From positions 496,001 to 560,000 of the forward strand of contig NZ_JACONV010000002.1 of assembly GCF_014358015.1 (NCBI RefSeq): 64,000 nucleotides of DNA, given 5' to 3'. Positions 35,402 to 44,742 of this stretch are shown one piece after another; the stretch's first letter is position 1; each line of letters opens with the position of its first letter. The notes under the pieces are model-generated. The model was not told the origin of the DNA and did no database searches. It worked only from the letters and a program-made list of their open reading frames with translations. Source of the stretch: Pseudomonas triticifolii. GTDB lineage: Bacteria > Pseudomonadota > Gammaproteobacteria > Pseudomonadales > Pseudomonadaceae. Both the position numbers and the translations under genes were made by a program.

Positions 35402-35464
35402 CTTCGCGGACAAGTCCGCTCCCACGATTACACTCAGCCCGTAGGAGTGGACTTGTCCACGAAG
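35402..35464. repeat. Two REP elements in opposite orientation
   Basis: A minus-orientation REP at about 35402-35425 (cttcgcggacaagtccgctc) is followed 16 bases later by a plus-orientation copy at 35441-35464 (gtaggagtggacttgtccac). The pair fills the gap between convergent hopJ and trxB. Confidence 0.8.
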
Positions 35465-35519
35465 GCTTACGACAGGGCAGTGGAGCAACCTGTTGTGTCG
35501 TACAGCGAGTGAAGCCCAC

Positions 35520-35548
35520 AAAAAACCGGCACAAGGCCGGTTTTTTTA
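35520..35548. terminator. Bidirectional terminator between hopJ and trxB
   Basis: The hairpin aaaaaccggc-acaa-ggccggttttttt has A runs on one side and T runs on the other, so it can stop transcription from both converging genes. Confidence 0.88.
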
Positions 35549-35564
35549 CACCTGAAAAACGCAA

Positions 35565-36536
<972 letters not shown>

Positions 36537-36668
36537 CTATCGACCGACCGTTTACGCCGCGGTCGGAACGGCTGGATAAGTAAGGATGGCTGAGAAATCC
36601 GAGACCGCTCAGCCGTCCTGAGAATTCTGCTGCGACGATCCGACCGTCAGCCGGATCGGCACAATCAG

Positions 36669-37268
36669 TTACAGGCTCTTGGCGTTGGATGCCAGATAGT
36701 CGGCAACGCCCCGGGCGTCAGCCTTCATCCCTTTCTGGCCTGGACGCCAGCCTGCAGGGCAGACTTCGCCGTGCTCTTCAGTGAACTGCAGCGCTTCGAC
36801 CAGGCGCACCATGTCGTCCACGTCACGGCCCAGCGGCAGGTTATTCACCACCTGGTGCTGAACAACGCCAGCCTTGTCGATCAGGAAGGAGGCGCGCAGT
36901 GCCACACCGTCATCGTGCTCGATGCCGTAGGCGCGGGTGATCTCGTGTTTGACGTCAGCCACCATGGTGAACTCGACCTCGCCGATGCCGCCTTTTTCTA
37001 CCGGAGTGTTGCGCCACGCGAAGTGGGTGAATTGCGAATCGATGGAAACGCCAACCACTTCAACACCCAGATCGCGAAACCTGGCGATACGGTTGTTATG
37101 GGCAATGATTTCCGAAGGGCAGACAAACGTGAAGTCCAGCGGCCAGAAGAACAAGACCACGTATTTGCCGCGCAGGGAGGACAGCTTGAAGCTATCGACG
37201 ATGGAACCGTCACCCAATACTGCTGCTGCGTCGAAATCCGGGGCTAGCTTGTTGACCAGTACGCTCAT
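36669..37268 (-). CDS. 2-Cys peroxiredoxin (AhpC/TSA family)
   Basis: This 199-residue thiol peroxidase has the peroxidatic cysteine in DFTFVCPSE (about residue 50). The resolving cysteine is in EVCPAGWRPGQKG (about 170), and HFAWRNTPVEKGG is also present. The start at 37268 (MSVLVNKLAPDF) is the family start; the upstream in-frame codons lack a ribosome site. It lies 141 bases before trxB in the same direction, so thioredoxin is the likely reductant. Confidence 0.9.
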   Translation of the reverse strand: MSVLVNKLAPDFDAAAVLGDGSIVDSFKLSSLRGKYVVLFFWPLDFTFVCPSEIIAHNNRIARFRDLGVEVVGVSIDSQFTHFAWRNTPVEKGGIGEVEFTMVADVKHEITRAYGIEHDDGVALRASFLIDKAGVVQHQVVNNLPLGRDVDDMVRLVEALQFTEEHGEVCPAGWRPGQKGMKADARGVADYLASNAKSL

Positions 37269-37556
37269 TGATAACTCCATGAAAATTGAAAGGACAGGTC
37301 CTGAAATTGCTGACAAGCCTATCGGGGTGGGAAAGAGTAAGGAAATATCGTTTCACAATCCACCTCATAGGTCACTTCTATAGAACGCCACCCGCGTGCC
37401 CATACCATTTATAAGGCTGTTGCCAGACGACTCCATCTATCGATCACGGTTGGGACGGCGAGTCGGACGGCGCTGACCAAAAACCCTTGCAAGCGGCTCT
37501 TTCACCGCTATCGCAAAGCCGGTAAGGTCACGCCTTTCCAGCTTTCGGAGGCTGCC

Positions 37557-38318
37557 ATGCCCGCTCCCGCCCTCACCGGCCCGCAATACCTCAGCGAAGG
37601 CCTGAAACTGGTCCTCAGCCCAGGGCTGCGTCTGTTCGTCCTGCTGCCATTGAGCATCAACCTGGTGCTGTTCTGCGCAGTGATTTACCTGGCAATCCAC
37701 CAGTTTGAAATCTGGGTCGATGCCTTCATGCCTACGCTTCCACACTGGCTCAGTTTTCTCAGTTACATCCTTTGGCCATTGTTCGTGGCGCTGGTACTGC
37801 TGATGGTGTTCTTCACCTTCACCATGATCGCCAATATCATCGCCGCGCCCTTCAACGGATTTCTGTCGGAAAAGGTCGAAGCCGTGGTGCGCGGCGTTGA
37901 CGAGTCCCCAGCCTTCAGTTGGGCCGAGCTGGTTGCCATGGTGCCGCGCACCCTGGCGCGTGAAGCCCGCAAGCTGGGCTACATGCTGCCACGTATGCTG
38001 GGGCTGTTCGTCCTGTCCTTCATCCCGGTCGTCAACATCATTGCCGCGCCGCTGTGGCTGCTGTTCGGGGTGTGGATGATGGCGATCCAGTACATCGATT
38101 ACCCCGCCGACAACCACAAGCTGGGCTGGAACGAAATGCTTGCCTGGCTCAAGAGCAAACGTTGGCAGAGCCTGAGCTTCGGCGGCATCGTGTACGTTGC
38201 GCTGCTGATTCCGGTGGTCAACCTGCTGATGATGCCCGCAGCGGTAGCAGGTGCGACGTTATTCTGGGTGCGCGAGCGCGGTGCTGACGCGTTGCCGACA
38301 TCCGTAGCCCGGACCTGA
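37557..38318 (+). CDS. cysZ: CysZ-type sulfate permease
   Basis: This 253-residue inner-membrane protein of the EI24/CysZ family has hydrophobic helices near 25-55, 65-95, 140-185 and 205-235. It carries the family patterns [33 protein letters not shown] and [18 protein letters not shown]. CysZ imports sulfate for cysteine synthesis. A GGAGG-like site (tcggaggctgcc) precedes the ATG. It is divergent from the peroxiredoxin gene. A GC hairpin without a T run follows at 38335-38353. Confidence 0.9.
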   Translation: MPAPALTGPQYLSEGLKLVLSPGLRLFVLLPLSINLVLFCAVIYLAIHQFEIWVDAFMPTLPHWLSFLSYILWPLFVALVLLMVFFTFTMIANIIAAPFNGFLSEKVEAVVRGVDESPAFSWAELVAMVPRTLAREARKLGYMLPRMLGLFVLSFIPVVNIIAAPLWLLFGVWMMAIQYIDYPADNHKLGWNEMLAWLKSKRWQSLSFGGIVYVALLIPVVNLLMMPAAVAGATLFWVRERGADALPTSVART

Positions 38319-38492
38319 GGCTCAGGTGGAAATGCCGGGCGTCCTGCCCGGCAAGCAAATAACTGAAGACAACAACTATGTATGTCACTTCACTGCCGCT
38401 CTAGCGGTTTAATAAGGCCTCACCCCATCCGTTCATGTGAAGCCATACTCTGGAAAGCATGACACACATGAACTTAACAAGGACGTTAAATC

Positions 38493-38843
38493 ATGAATAC
38501 CCAAAACCAACCGAATGTCATCGCGAAGCAAAACAACGCCGAAGAAATCAAGGAAATGATCCGGGCGTTTCTGGTCAACGAACTGGCCAAATGGTCGGTC
38601 GACCCCGATAAACTCTACATCAATGCCGTCAACAATCAGGAAGAGCGGCTGGTGATTTTCTCCAAATCCATCAGCCAGGAAGCCTGGGACTGCGTCTATG
38701 AAAATGATGCGGGCTTTGTCCTCTCGCCAAGCGTCGGCCTTTTCAGCGAAGCCTATTCCTTCGCTGACGAACATCGCGTTGCCGAGCCAGACCTGGAAAC
38801 GGTCTATCGACTGATCCAACAACTGGTCGCTGACCTGGGTTAA
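38493..38843 (+). CDS. Unrecognised small acidic protein, 116 residues
   Basis: I do not recognise it. It is soluble and acidic, with no signal or membrane helix. Visible pieces are NNAEEIKEMIRAFLVNEL, LYINAVNNQEERLVIFSKSI and EAYSFADEHRVAEPDLETV. A good ribosome site (aaggacg) supports the ATG. Size and acidity recall chaperone-like or immunity-type proteins, but nothing specific supports either. It lies between cysZ and the sigma-54-driven unknown gene, and a perfect 12-bp hairpin follows it. Confidence 0.65.
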   Translation: MNTQNQPNVIAKQNNAEEIKEMIRAFLVNELAKWSVDPDKLYINAVNNQEERLVIFSKSISQEAWDCVYENDAGFVLSPSVGLFSEAYSFADEHRVAEPDLETVYRLIQQLVADLG

Positions 38844-38886
38844 CCGATTCTGCTTTCTGACCGCAGGATCTGCCGCTGAAAATGGA

Positions 38887-38922
38887 TCATGCCGGGCACA
38901 GTCCCAGACTTGCCCGGCATGA
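38887..38922 (+). terminator. Strong hairpin after the 38493-38843 gene
   Basis: Perfect 12-bp arms (tcatgccgggca and tgcccggcatga) surround a 12-base loop. There is no T run, so it may be a terminator that needs help or an mRNA stabiliser. Confidence 0.5.
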
Positions 38923-39110
38923 CCATGCCAATCAACCGAGGGGCATGGCATTTCAGCAGAGGCCTACCGCTGTGCATTCAGCGACGAACCTACCGATAAT
39001 TGAAGCCTCTTTTTTGTCGCTCACCGGTGCGGTGTTTCCCTGAAATCTTCATGCGTCGGCAACCATTCACCTTGAACGGCAATTTTTTGTCTCCCCTCAA
39101 AATGCCACGG

Positions 39111-39174
39111 TGTAGGAAGTGTATGTAGGACTAAAAAATATATAACCGAATTTACTCGGCGAACTTCTGTAGGA
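39111..39174 (+). promoter_or_regulatory. Three TGTAGGA repeats, candidate enhancer-protein sites
   Basis: The heptamer TGTAGGA occurs at 39111-39117, 39124-39130 and 39168-39174, in the 85 bases before a sigma-54 promoter. The spacing and place suit an upstream activating sequence for an enhancer-binding protein. The rest of 38923-39193 holds no gene I can support. Confidence 0.4.
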
Positions 39175-39193
39175 CCTGAAAAATCCAGAAAAC

Positions 39194-39209
39194 TGGCATT
39201 CGACTTGCT
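39194..39209 (+). promoter_or_regulatory. Sigma-54 (RpoN) -24/-12 promoter
   Basis: TGGCATTCGACTTGCT matches the consensus TGGCAC-N5-TTGCW. The invariant GG (39195-39196) and GC (39207-39208) are exactly 10 bases apart. A good ribosome site (aacaggagag) and the ATG at 39242 follow, giving a short 5' leader. Confidence 0.8.
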
Positions 39210-39241
39210 CTACCTGTTTCAACTAACAGGAGAGCACTGCC

Positions 39242-39988
39242 ATGGAAATAGACACCTCTACAGCCACTTCCCGGCTGAGCCAAACACGTCAGTCAGCCGC
39301 ACTGGAGAAAACGCTGCACCCTCGTTCAGGCTCATTTGCTCAGGTATTGAAAGGGGTTGAATCATCAAATGCCCGCACCCCCATACCGCCTGCGTCCGCG
39401 ACATTGAATCGCCTCACTCAACCGCGCTCTTCAGTGTTTATGCAGAACATGAGTCTGGAGCAGCGCAGGTCTGCGGTTGAAGAAAAAGGGTTTTCGGCCA
39501 GGCCTGCGGCGCTGGAGAGAGTCTCTGCCTCTGTGACGGCTCAGGCAGCGCGGTCAAAGGAAGCGCATCCCAGCAACTTTCAATTGTTGAAGCAGGTACA
39601 GCCCAACACGGGATACCGGATTTCTCCATCAGTCTTTGATAGTGAACGATCAAATGGTAAAGCTCAAAAAGAACAGATGCTTGAAGAGGCAAAAACAGGA
39701 CCAAAACATGTAAAAAACATGATTGATCACCTCATGAAAAACACGCTAACCTTTGAGTTAATTGACATTGCAGACTATCCGATTATTCGATACGCCGTAA
39801 CGGGCGAACCGGTCACCAAAGAATCCAGTACATACTTTTCCACTACCCTCACCTCGCTACTGGAGCAAAGAAAGCAGCTTTATACAATAGAAAAAAGCAG
39901 ACAAACTACTGACATGAATATTCTGGAGAAACTACTGAATCTCAACGACCAACTGCCTGATCGATTCAAGAAAATGGCGAACTGGTAA
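39242..39988 (+). CDS. Unrecognised protein, 248 residues, RpoN-dependent
   Basis: I do not recognise this protein. The first 60 residues are rich in Ser, Thr, Gln and Pro and poor in acidic residues (TSTATSRLSQTRQSAALEK). That bias is seen in type III secretion signals, but there is no hrp box. The second half (about 125-248) is helical and Lys-rich (KHVKNMIDHLMKNTLTFEL; NILEKLLNLNDQLPDRFKK). Base composition is more AT-rich than the neighbours, especially after 39600, suggesting acquired DNA. It has its own sigma-54 promoter and a strong terminator, so it is a one-gene unit. Confidence 0.75.
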   Translation: MEIDTSTATSRLSQTRQSAALEKTLHPRSGSFAQVLKGVESSNARTPIPPASATLNRLTQPRSSVFMQNMSLEQRRSAVEEKGFSARPAALERVSASVTAQAARSKEAHPSNFQLLKQVQPNTGYRISPSVFDSERSNGKAQKEQMLEEAKTGPKHVKNMIDHLMKNTLTFELIDIADYPIIRYAVTGEPVTKESSTYFSTTLTSLLEQRKQLYTIEKSRQTTDMNILEKLLNLNDQLPDRFKKMANW

Positions 39989-39992
39989 ACCA

Positions 39993-40034
39993 TATCCCGT
40001 CTTGATTTCCTTCAAGACGGGATAATGATTTTTT
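39993..40034. terminator. Terminator between the 39242 gene and flhE
   Basis: Perfect 13-bp arms (tatcccgtcttga at 39993-40005, tcaagacgggata at 40012-40024) with a six-base loop are followed by atgatttttt. Confidence 0.88.
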
Positions 40035-40455
40035 ACCAACTTACAGTGATGCTACCCGACTGCCCTGCAACAGGCACTCGTCCCGCTCCGCTAATTCTAA
40101 GCGTGTACATAAAGGGACGATCCGCAAGTTGAAGATTGAACGCTGCGCTCGAACCCTGCCTCTGTCGAGAAATATTCACGCACGTGCTTGGCACCTGACA
40201 CAAATAAACCTCCATGCCCCTCGGCCACCCTGTGACATTCCAGTTCCAGCTGACATTTTTAATCACCGCACCCGGTGGCACACCTCTGCCAACAGGCAAA
40301 TCCGCCTTGTATAAATAGTCTTTTGAATGAATCACCGGCAACCTCACCGACGATTGATAACTGCCCGCTGTCGTGGTTCCTGAAAAAACGCAAAGCGCCA
40401 ATGCAATCCCTGCGGCCGAGCGAATACGCTTCGACTTTTTAAAGTCAAACTTCAT
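40033..40455 (-). CDS. flhE: FlhE-family protein, orphan
   Basis: This is a 140-residue periplasmic protein. A signal peptide (about 15-33, GIALALCVFSGTTTAG) is followed by the FlhE-type domain: GSYQSSVRLPVI, WNWNVTGWPRGMEVYLCQVPSTC, and a C-terminal RPFMYTLRISGAGRVPV ending in SITVSW. In enterics FlhE is a periplasmic flagellar accessory that guards the export gate. Here no flagellar genes are near. The start at 40455 (MKFDFKKSKR) gives a normal signal peptide. Its convergent neighbour is the sigma-54-driven unknown gene. Confidence 0.75.
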   Translation of the reverse strand: MKFDFKKSKRIRSAAGIALALCVFSGTTTAGSYQSSVRLPVIHSKDYLYKADLPVGRGVPPGAVIKNVSWNWNVTGWPRGMEVYLCQVPSTCVNISRQRQGSSAAFNLQLADRPFMYTLRISGAGRVPVAGQSGSITVSW

Positions 40456-40485
40456 GTCTTCAATCCTTGAGTCATGTCTATACAC

Positions 40486-40777
40486 AGTTGCCAGGACACT
40501 GCCGGACGACTGTATGGATGAACGGATATAAATCCGACAACCCGACGTTACTCAAAAGATCAATAAAACAACCTTAAATAAATACCGCAAACTACTTAGA
40601 GAAAAAACCCACACCGTCAAAGGCAAAAAGTTAACGCGATGTAGTCCTGCCCATAAACGGTCTTGAACAGGACAGGCCGAATCCCGTATCCACAATTGGT
40701 CCCCCCTTTGGCAACCGATCACAAATCCATCACATACCCGCCACATAACCGACACGTCTTCAGCCGACACTCTTCTC
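40486..40777. other. AT-rich intergenic region between flhE and the glycosyltransferase
   Basis: These 292 bases separate two divergently transcribed genes. They are AT-rich at 40550-40640. I see no gene or clear repeat; promoters for both directions must lie here. Confidence 0.4.
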
Positions 40778-41992
40778 ATGAGCCAATCCTTGCATGTCAC
40801 CCTTATCACCGAGACCTTCACGCCCGAGATCAATGGCGTCGCCAACACGCTGGGGCGGCTGTGTGACGGCTTGCGTTTGCGCGGACACAAGGTCGAGTTG
40901 ATCCGTCCGCGTCAGAGTGAAGAAGCGGTGTCGGGAGCGGCCGATGACCTGATGCTGTGTCGGGGCTGGCCGATTCCGGGCTATCCGGGGTTGCAGTGGG
41001 GGCAGTCGTCGATGCACAAGTTGCTGCGTCGCTGGCAGCGCAAACGCCCTGATGTGCTCTACATCGCCACGGAAGGGCCGCTGGGGTTATCGGCGTTGCG
41101 TGCGGCCAGGCGCTTGGGGATCGCAGTGATCAGCGGTTTCCACACTAACTTCCCGCAGTACACGCAGCAATACGGCATGGGGTTCATCACGCGCCTGCTC
41201 ACGCATTACCTGCGCTGGTTTCACAATCGTTCACGCGTCACGCTGGTGCCCAGCGTCAGTCAGAAGGTGGAACTGGAGCGGCGGGGTTTCGAGCGGATCG
41301 AACTGCTGTCGCGCGGCGTGGACAGCCAATTGTTCACGCCCTCCAGACGTTCACAGGCGCTGCGCGAAAGCTGGGGGCTGAACCCGGGTGACATCGGGGT
41401 GATTCATGTCGGCAGGCTCGCACCGGAAAAGAATCTGGGGCTGCTCAAGGCCAGCTTCGAGGCCTTGAGGGCCAGTTATCCCCAACGCACTCTCAAGTTG
41501 ATTATCGTGGGCGACGGTCCGCAGCGTGCCGTGCTCGAACAACAGCTTTCCGAGGCCATCTTCTGCGGCACACAGCGCGGCGAGACGCTGGCGACTCACT
41601 ACGCATCGGGCGACCTGTTTCTGTTTCCAAGCCTGACTGAAACCTTTGGCAACGTAGTGCTCGAAGCACTGGCTTCAGGTCTGGGCGTGGTGGCTTATGA
41701 CGAAGCCGCCGCCGGGCAACACATTCGCCATGGCCATAACGGCGCGCTAGCCATGCCTGGCGATGAAGCCGCGTTTATCGACGCGGCGCACTGGCTGCTG
41801 GAAGACAGCGAAACCCTGCGCCGCGTGCGCTTGAACGCCAGACAACATGCCAGCAGGCAAGGATGGACGACGATCATCGATCAGTTCGAGCGACAACTGC
41901 TGCAGGCCTGCCAGCCTCAGAAACCTGTCGCCGAGGTCGGGAAGCCCAAGCGTCAACCCGTCAGACCAGCGTCGTCAGCGCCTCTCGACTGA
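40778..41992 (+). CDS. GT-4 family glycosyltransferase
   Basis: This 404-residue GT-B glycosyltransferase has the N-terminal TETFTPEINGVANTLGRLCD and the acceptor-side SGFHTNFPQYTQQYG. The donor-site motifs are VGRLAPEKNLGLL and PSLTETFGNVVLEALASG, whose E-x7-E pair is typical of retaining GT-4 enzymes. It is similar to lipid-glycosylating transferases of the PimB/SqdX type, so it may modify diacylglycerol or another membrane lipid. The C-terminal 30 residues are an unconserved basic tail. Its end overlaps the convergent OYE gene by 32 bases. It is the counterpart of PA0842 by order. Confidence 0.83.
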   Translation: MSQSLHVTLITETFTPEINGVANTLGRLCDGLRLRGHKVELIRPRQSEEAVSGAADDLMLCRGWPIPGYPGLQWGQSSMHKLLRRWQRKRPDVLYIATEGPLGLSALRAARRLGIAVISGFHTNFPQYTQQYGMGFITRLLTHYLRWFHNRSRVTLVPSVSQKVELERRGFERIELLSRGVDSQLFTPSRRSQALRESWGLNPGDIGVIHVGRLAPEKNLGLLKASFEALRASYPQRTLKLIIVGDGPQRAVLEQQLSEAIFCGTQRGETLATHYASGDLFLFPSLTETFGNVVLEALASGLGVVAYDEAAAGQHIRHGHNGALAMPGDEAAFIDAAHWLLEDSETLRRVRLNARQHASRQGWTTIIDQFERQLLQACQPQKPVAEVGKPKRQPVRPASSAPLD

Positions 41993-43064
41993 ATGGCAGA
42001 ATGTCCTGCTCGCGCCCCTCGCGCACTTTTACCGCCCACTCCGGGTCAACCAGCAGCGCACGCCCGACCGCCACCAGATCGAACTCTTCGTTCCCCAGCC
42101 GCTCCAGCAGGTTTTCAAGGCTGGCCGGCTGGGCGACCTTATCGGTGTTGACCATGAATTGCAGAAACTCGCCATCCAGCCCGACACTGCCCACGGTGAT
42201 GGTTGGTTTGCCGGTCAGCTTGCGCGTCCAGCCTGCCAGATTAAGCTCGGAACCTTCGAACTCAGGTTCCCAGAAGCGTCGGGTGGAGCAGTGAAAGATA
42301 TCCACACCCGCATCCGACAGTGGCTGAAGGAATTCACCGAGTGCTTGCGGGGTTTGAACCAGACGCGCGGTGTAATCCTGCTGCTTCCATTGTGAGAAAC
42401 GAAAGATGATCGGGTAGCCCGGTCCGACCGCCGCACGCACCGCCTCGATCAACTCGATGGCAAAGCGCGAGCGATTGGCCAGGCTGCCGCCGTACTCGTC
42501 GGTGCGCTGGTTGCTGCCTTCCCAGAAGAACTGGTCAATCAGGTAACCATGAGCGCCATGGATTTCCACACCATCCATACCGATGGCCTTGGCGTCAGCG
42601 GCCGCCTGGGCAAAGGCAGCGACGACGTCATCGATGTCTTGTTTACTCATGCCATGCACGAGCACCTGCCCATCCTTGGACTTTTCCATGGGTCCATAGG
42701 CAGGCACGCTGCCGTCGGGCTCCGTACCGAGACGCCGAACCGCGCCCACATGCCAGAGCTGCGGAGCGATCTTGCCGCCTTCGGCGTGCACGGCATCGAC
42801 CACGTTCTTCCAGCCCGCCAGCGGTGCCTCACCGAAGAACTGCGGAACATTGGGGTAGCCGTTGGAGGCCTTGTGATTCACCGTCGTACCTTCAGTGATG
42901 ATCAGCCCGACGCCTGCAGCAGCGCGACGTCGGTAGTATTCGATCACCTTCGAATTTGGCACATGGCCTGGCGAAAAAGAGCGCGTCATCGGCGCCATGA
43001 CCACACGAGACGATAATTCCAGGCTGCCCAGTTGAAAGGGTGTGAACAAGGCTTTTACCGGCAT
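41961..43064 (-). CDS. NADH:flavin oxidoreductase, Old Yellow Enzyme family
   Basis: This 367-residue FMN-dependent ene-reductase has a TIM barrel starting MPVKALFTPFQLGSLELSSR. The FMN-site segments are RVVMAPMTRSF and IITEGT. The substrate and cofactor motifs are WHVGAV, GVEIHGAHGYLIDQFFWEG, YGGSLANRSRF and LVAVGRALLVDPEW. Such enzymes reduce activated alkenes. The start at 43064 follows the family; 60 further in-frame residues upstream look non-coding. Confidence 0.88.
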   Translation of the reverse strand: MPVKALFTPFQLGSLELSSRVVMAPMTRSFSPGHVPNSKVIEYYRRRAAAGVGLIITEGTTVNHKASNGYPNVPQFFGEAPLAGWKNVVDAVHAEGGKIAPQLWHVGAVRRLGTEPDGSVPAYGPMEKSKDGQVLVHGMSKQDIDDVVAAFAQAAADAKAIGMDGVEIHGAHGYLIDQFFWEGSNQRTDEYGGSLANRSRFAIELIEAVRAAVGPGYPIIFRFSQWKQQDYTARLVQTPQALGEFLQPLSDAGVDIFHCSTRRFWEPEFEGSELNLAGWTRKLTGKPTITVGSVGLDGEFLQFMVNTDKVAQPASLENLLERLGNEEFDLVAVGRALLVDPEWAVKVREGREQDILPFSREALTTLV

Positions 43065-43240
43065 GCGCGGGTCTCCAGTGAGGATGGGGTATCGGCGATT
43101 CGGCGCGGATGCCGAATCAAAGGCGCAGCATAGGGCGCACTGCGAGCGCAGGCCCAGTACTATTGATTTGACTGATTTTGATCTAAAAGCCGCGTGGGCG
43201 AGAGGGTGGCCAACGCCTTGCAGGCCACCCGGGCGGACAA

Positions 43241-43729
43241 TCAACTCAGGCCAAGGGCCTTTTCGATGGCCTGAATGACAGTAGCGTCATCAGGCAGCGT
43301 GCGCGGCGAGAAACGCGCGATCACTTCCCCGCTTTTACGAACCAGGAATTTTTCGAAGTTCCAGGTGATGTCACCCGGAAACTCGGCCCCCTCGCCCGCC
43401 AGCAGGCGATACAGCGGGTGACGTTGCGGCCCGTTGACCTCCAGCTTTTCGCCCAGAGGAAAGGTCACGCCGTAGTTGAGCTCGCAGAACTCGGCGATTT
43501 CTTTTTCGCTCCCCGGCTCCTGACCTGCAAACTGATTGCACGGCAGACCGAGAATCGTCAGGCCCTTGTCCTTGTATCGCTGGTACAGGTTCTCAAGCGC
43601 TGCGTATTGCGGCGTGAGCCCGCATTTTGACGCCACGTTGACGACCAGAACCACGTTGTTCTTGAAATCCGCCAGTGAAAGCTCATGGCCATCCAGCGCC
43701 TTCAGCTTGATATCGTGAAAAGCACTCAT
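43241..43729 (-). CDS. Glutathione/thioredoxin peroxidase (GPx family)
   Basis: This is a 162-residue peroxidase. The catalytic tetrad is visible: Cys in NVASKCGLTPQY (about 36), Gln in LPCNQFAGQEPG, and Trp-Asn in DITWNFEKFLV. The Cys in the LPCNQF motif suits the thioredoxin-linked bacterial GPx mechanism. The start at 43729 is MSAFHDIKLKAL. It lies between the OYE gene and slyD. Confidence 0.92.
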   Translation of the reverse strand: MSAFHDIKLKALDGHELSLADFKNNVVLVVNVASKCGLTPQYAALENLYQRYKDKGLTILGLPCNQFAGQEPGSEKEIAEFCELNYGVTFPLGEKLEVNGPQRHPLYRLLAGEGAEFPGDITWNFEKFLVRKSGEVIARFSPRTLPDDATVIQAIEKALGLS

Positions 43730-43859
43730 GAAGAACCCCCTTGAAGCCCGAACGCTGCGCAAGAACCGGAAAAGGCGCAATGACCGCACGCGTAACGAAA
43801 GTCGTCATCGCAGAACAGCCAGAGCGCCTTTGTCAGTGACCTGAGCTTAGCAGCACAAA

Positions 43860-44345
43860 TCAGTGATGATGGCCGCCTTCGCCATGAACGTGGCCATGAG
43901 CTACTTCTTCTTCGCTGGCATCACGGACGTTAACGATTTTTACGTCGAAATTCAGACGCTGACCGGCCAGTGGATGGTTGCCGTCGACAGTAACGTCATC
44001 GCCATCCAGGTCGCGAATGGTCACGATCTGCATGCTGCCGTCGGGGCCGGATGCGTGGAACTGCATGCCGACCTGAAGCTCATCGACGCCTTCGAACATG
44101 CTGCGGCTCAGGGTGCTGACCAGCTCGGCGGAGTATTCACCGTAGGCATCTTCCGGCTCGATGGCGACTTTCAGTTCGTCACCGACGTCCTTGCCTTCGA
44201 GGGCTTTTTCCAGGCCCGGGATGATGTTGCCGGCACCTTGCAGGTAAACCAGCGGCGCGCCGCCAGCGGAGCTGTCGATGACCTCACCAGCGTCGTTGGT
44301 CAGGGTATAGTCAATGGAGACAGCCTTATTGGCGGCGATCGGCAT
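43860..44345 (-). CDS. slyD: SlyD-type FKBP peptidyl-prolyl isomerase
   Basis: This 161-residue folding catalyst and metallochaperone has FKBP halves MPIAANKAVSIDYTLTNDAG and PLVYLQGAGNIIPGLEKALE. The insert-in-flap domain (about 70-130) contains EDAYGEYSAELVSTL and DGNHPLAGQRLNFDVKI. The tail is His-rich (GHVHGEGGHHH), shorter than the E. coli tail but able to bind nickel. Its ATG (44345-44343) sits inside CATG, which also offers an ATG on the other strand at 44344. Confidence 0.92.
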   Translation of the reverse strand: MPIAANKAVSIDYTLTNDAGEVIDSSAGGAPLVYLQGAGNIIPGLEKALEGKDVGDELKVAIEPEDAYGEYSAELVSTLSRSMFEGVDELQVGMQFHASGPDGSMQIVTIRDLDGDDVTVDGNHPLAGQRLNFDVKIVNVRDASEEEVAHGHVHGEGGHHH

Positions 44346-44436
44346 GGGGACAAGACCTTTGCTTAAGATTGAAGAACGAGCAAGTTTAACCAAGCCATCG
44401 CCCGAAAGCGAACGCAACTCTGACAGACGGGCCCAA

Positions 44437-44664
44437 TTGGAAAATTCAACGGTTGTCGATTTCAGGCAGGATGAGGACCGGCACTGGGTTGCGGTACTGT
44501 CCTGCGGGCATACGCAGCACCTTCGCCATCAGCCACCCTGGCAATCGCGCGCCTGGGTTCTGGACCCTGTTCGACGCCAACAGAAAATAGGTCAGGGCTT
44601 TCACTGCGGCTGGTGTGCGAAAGCCCCGGATAACGATAGTCTTGGCAAAGAGGATCCGCGTTAG
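44437..44664 (+). CDS. DUF3565 protein
   Basis: This is a 75-residue protein with the family core FRQDEDRHWVAVLSCGHTQH, LRHQPPWQSRAWV and HCGWC. Conserved Cys and His residues (CGH, CGWC) suggest zinc binding. The start is uncertain. TTG at 44437 gives the normal short family N-terminus, whereas ATG at 44344 or 44314 would add 31 or 41 unusual residues and overlap slyD. Function unknown. Confidence 0.68.
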   Translation: MENSTVVDFRQDEDRHWVAVLSCGHTQHLRHQPPWQSRAWVLDPVRRQQKIGQGFHCGWCAKAPDNDSLGKEDPR

Positions 44665-44685
44665 ACGGGTCCCGGTCTTTTTTTG
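44663..44685 (+). terminator. Probable terminator after the DUF3565 gene
   Basis: A partly self-complementary agacgggtcccggtct is followed by seven T, just after the DUF3565 stop and before pta. Confidence 0.55.
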
Positions 44686-44742
44686 CGGTTGTCGGCTGTT
44701 CACCTTCGCCGAAACCCTTGCACTGCTCAATCGAGAAACCCT

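Noticed and set aside
39165..39200. A hrp-box-like GGACC sequence before the 39242 gene
   Set aside because: The GGAACC half is imperfect and no CCACNNA lies 15-16 bases downstream, whereas the sigma-54 -24/-12 match is exact.
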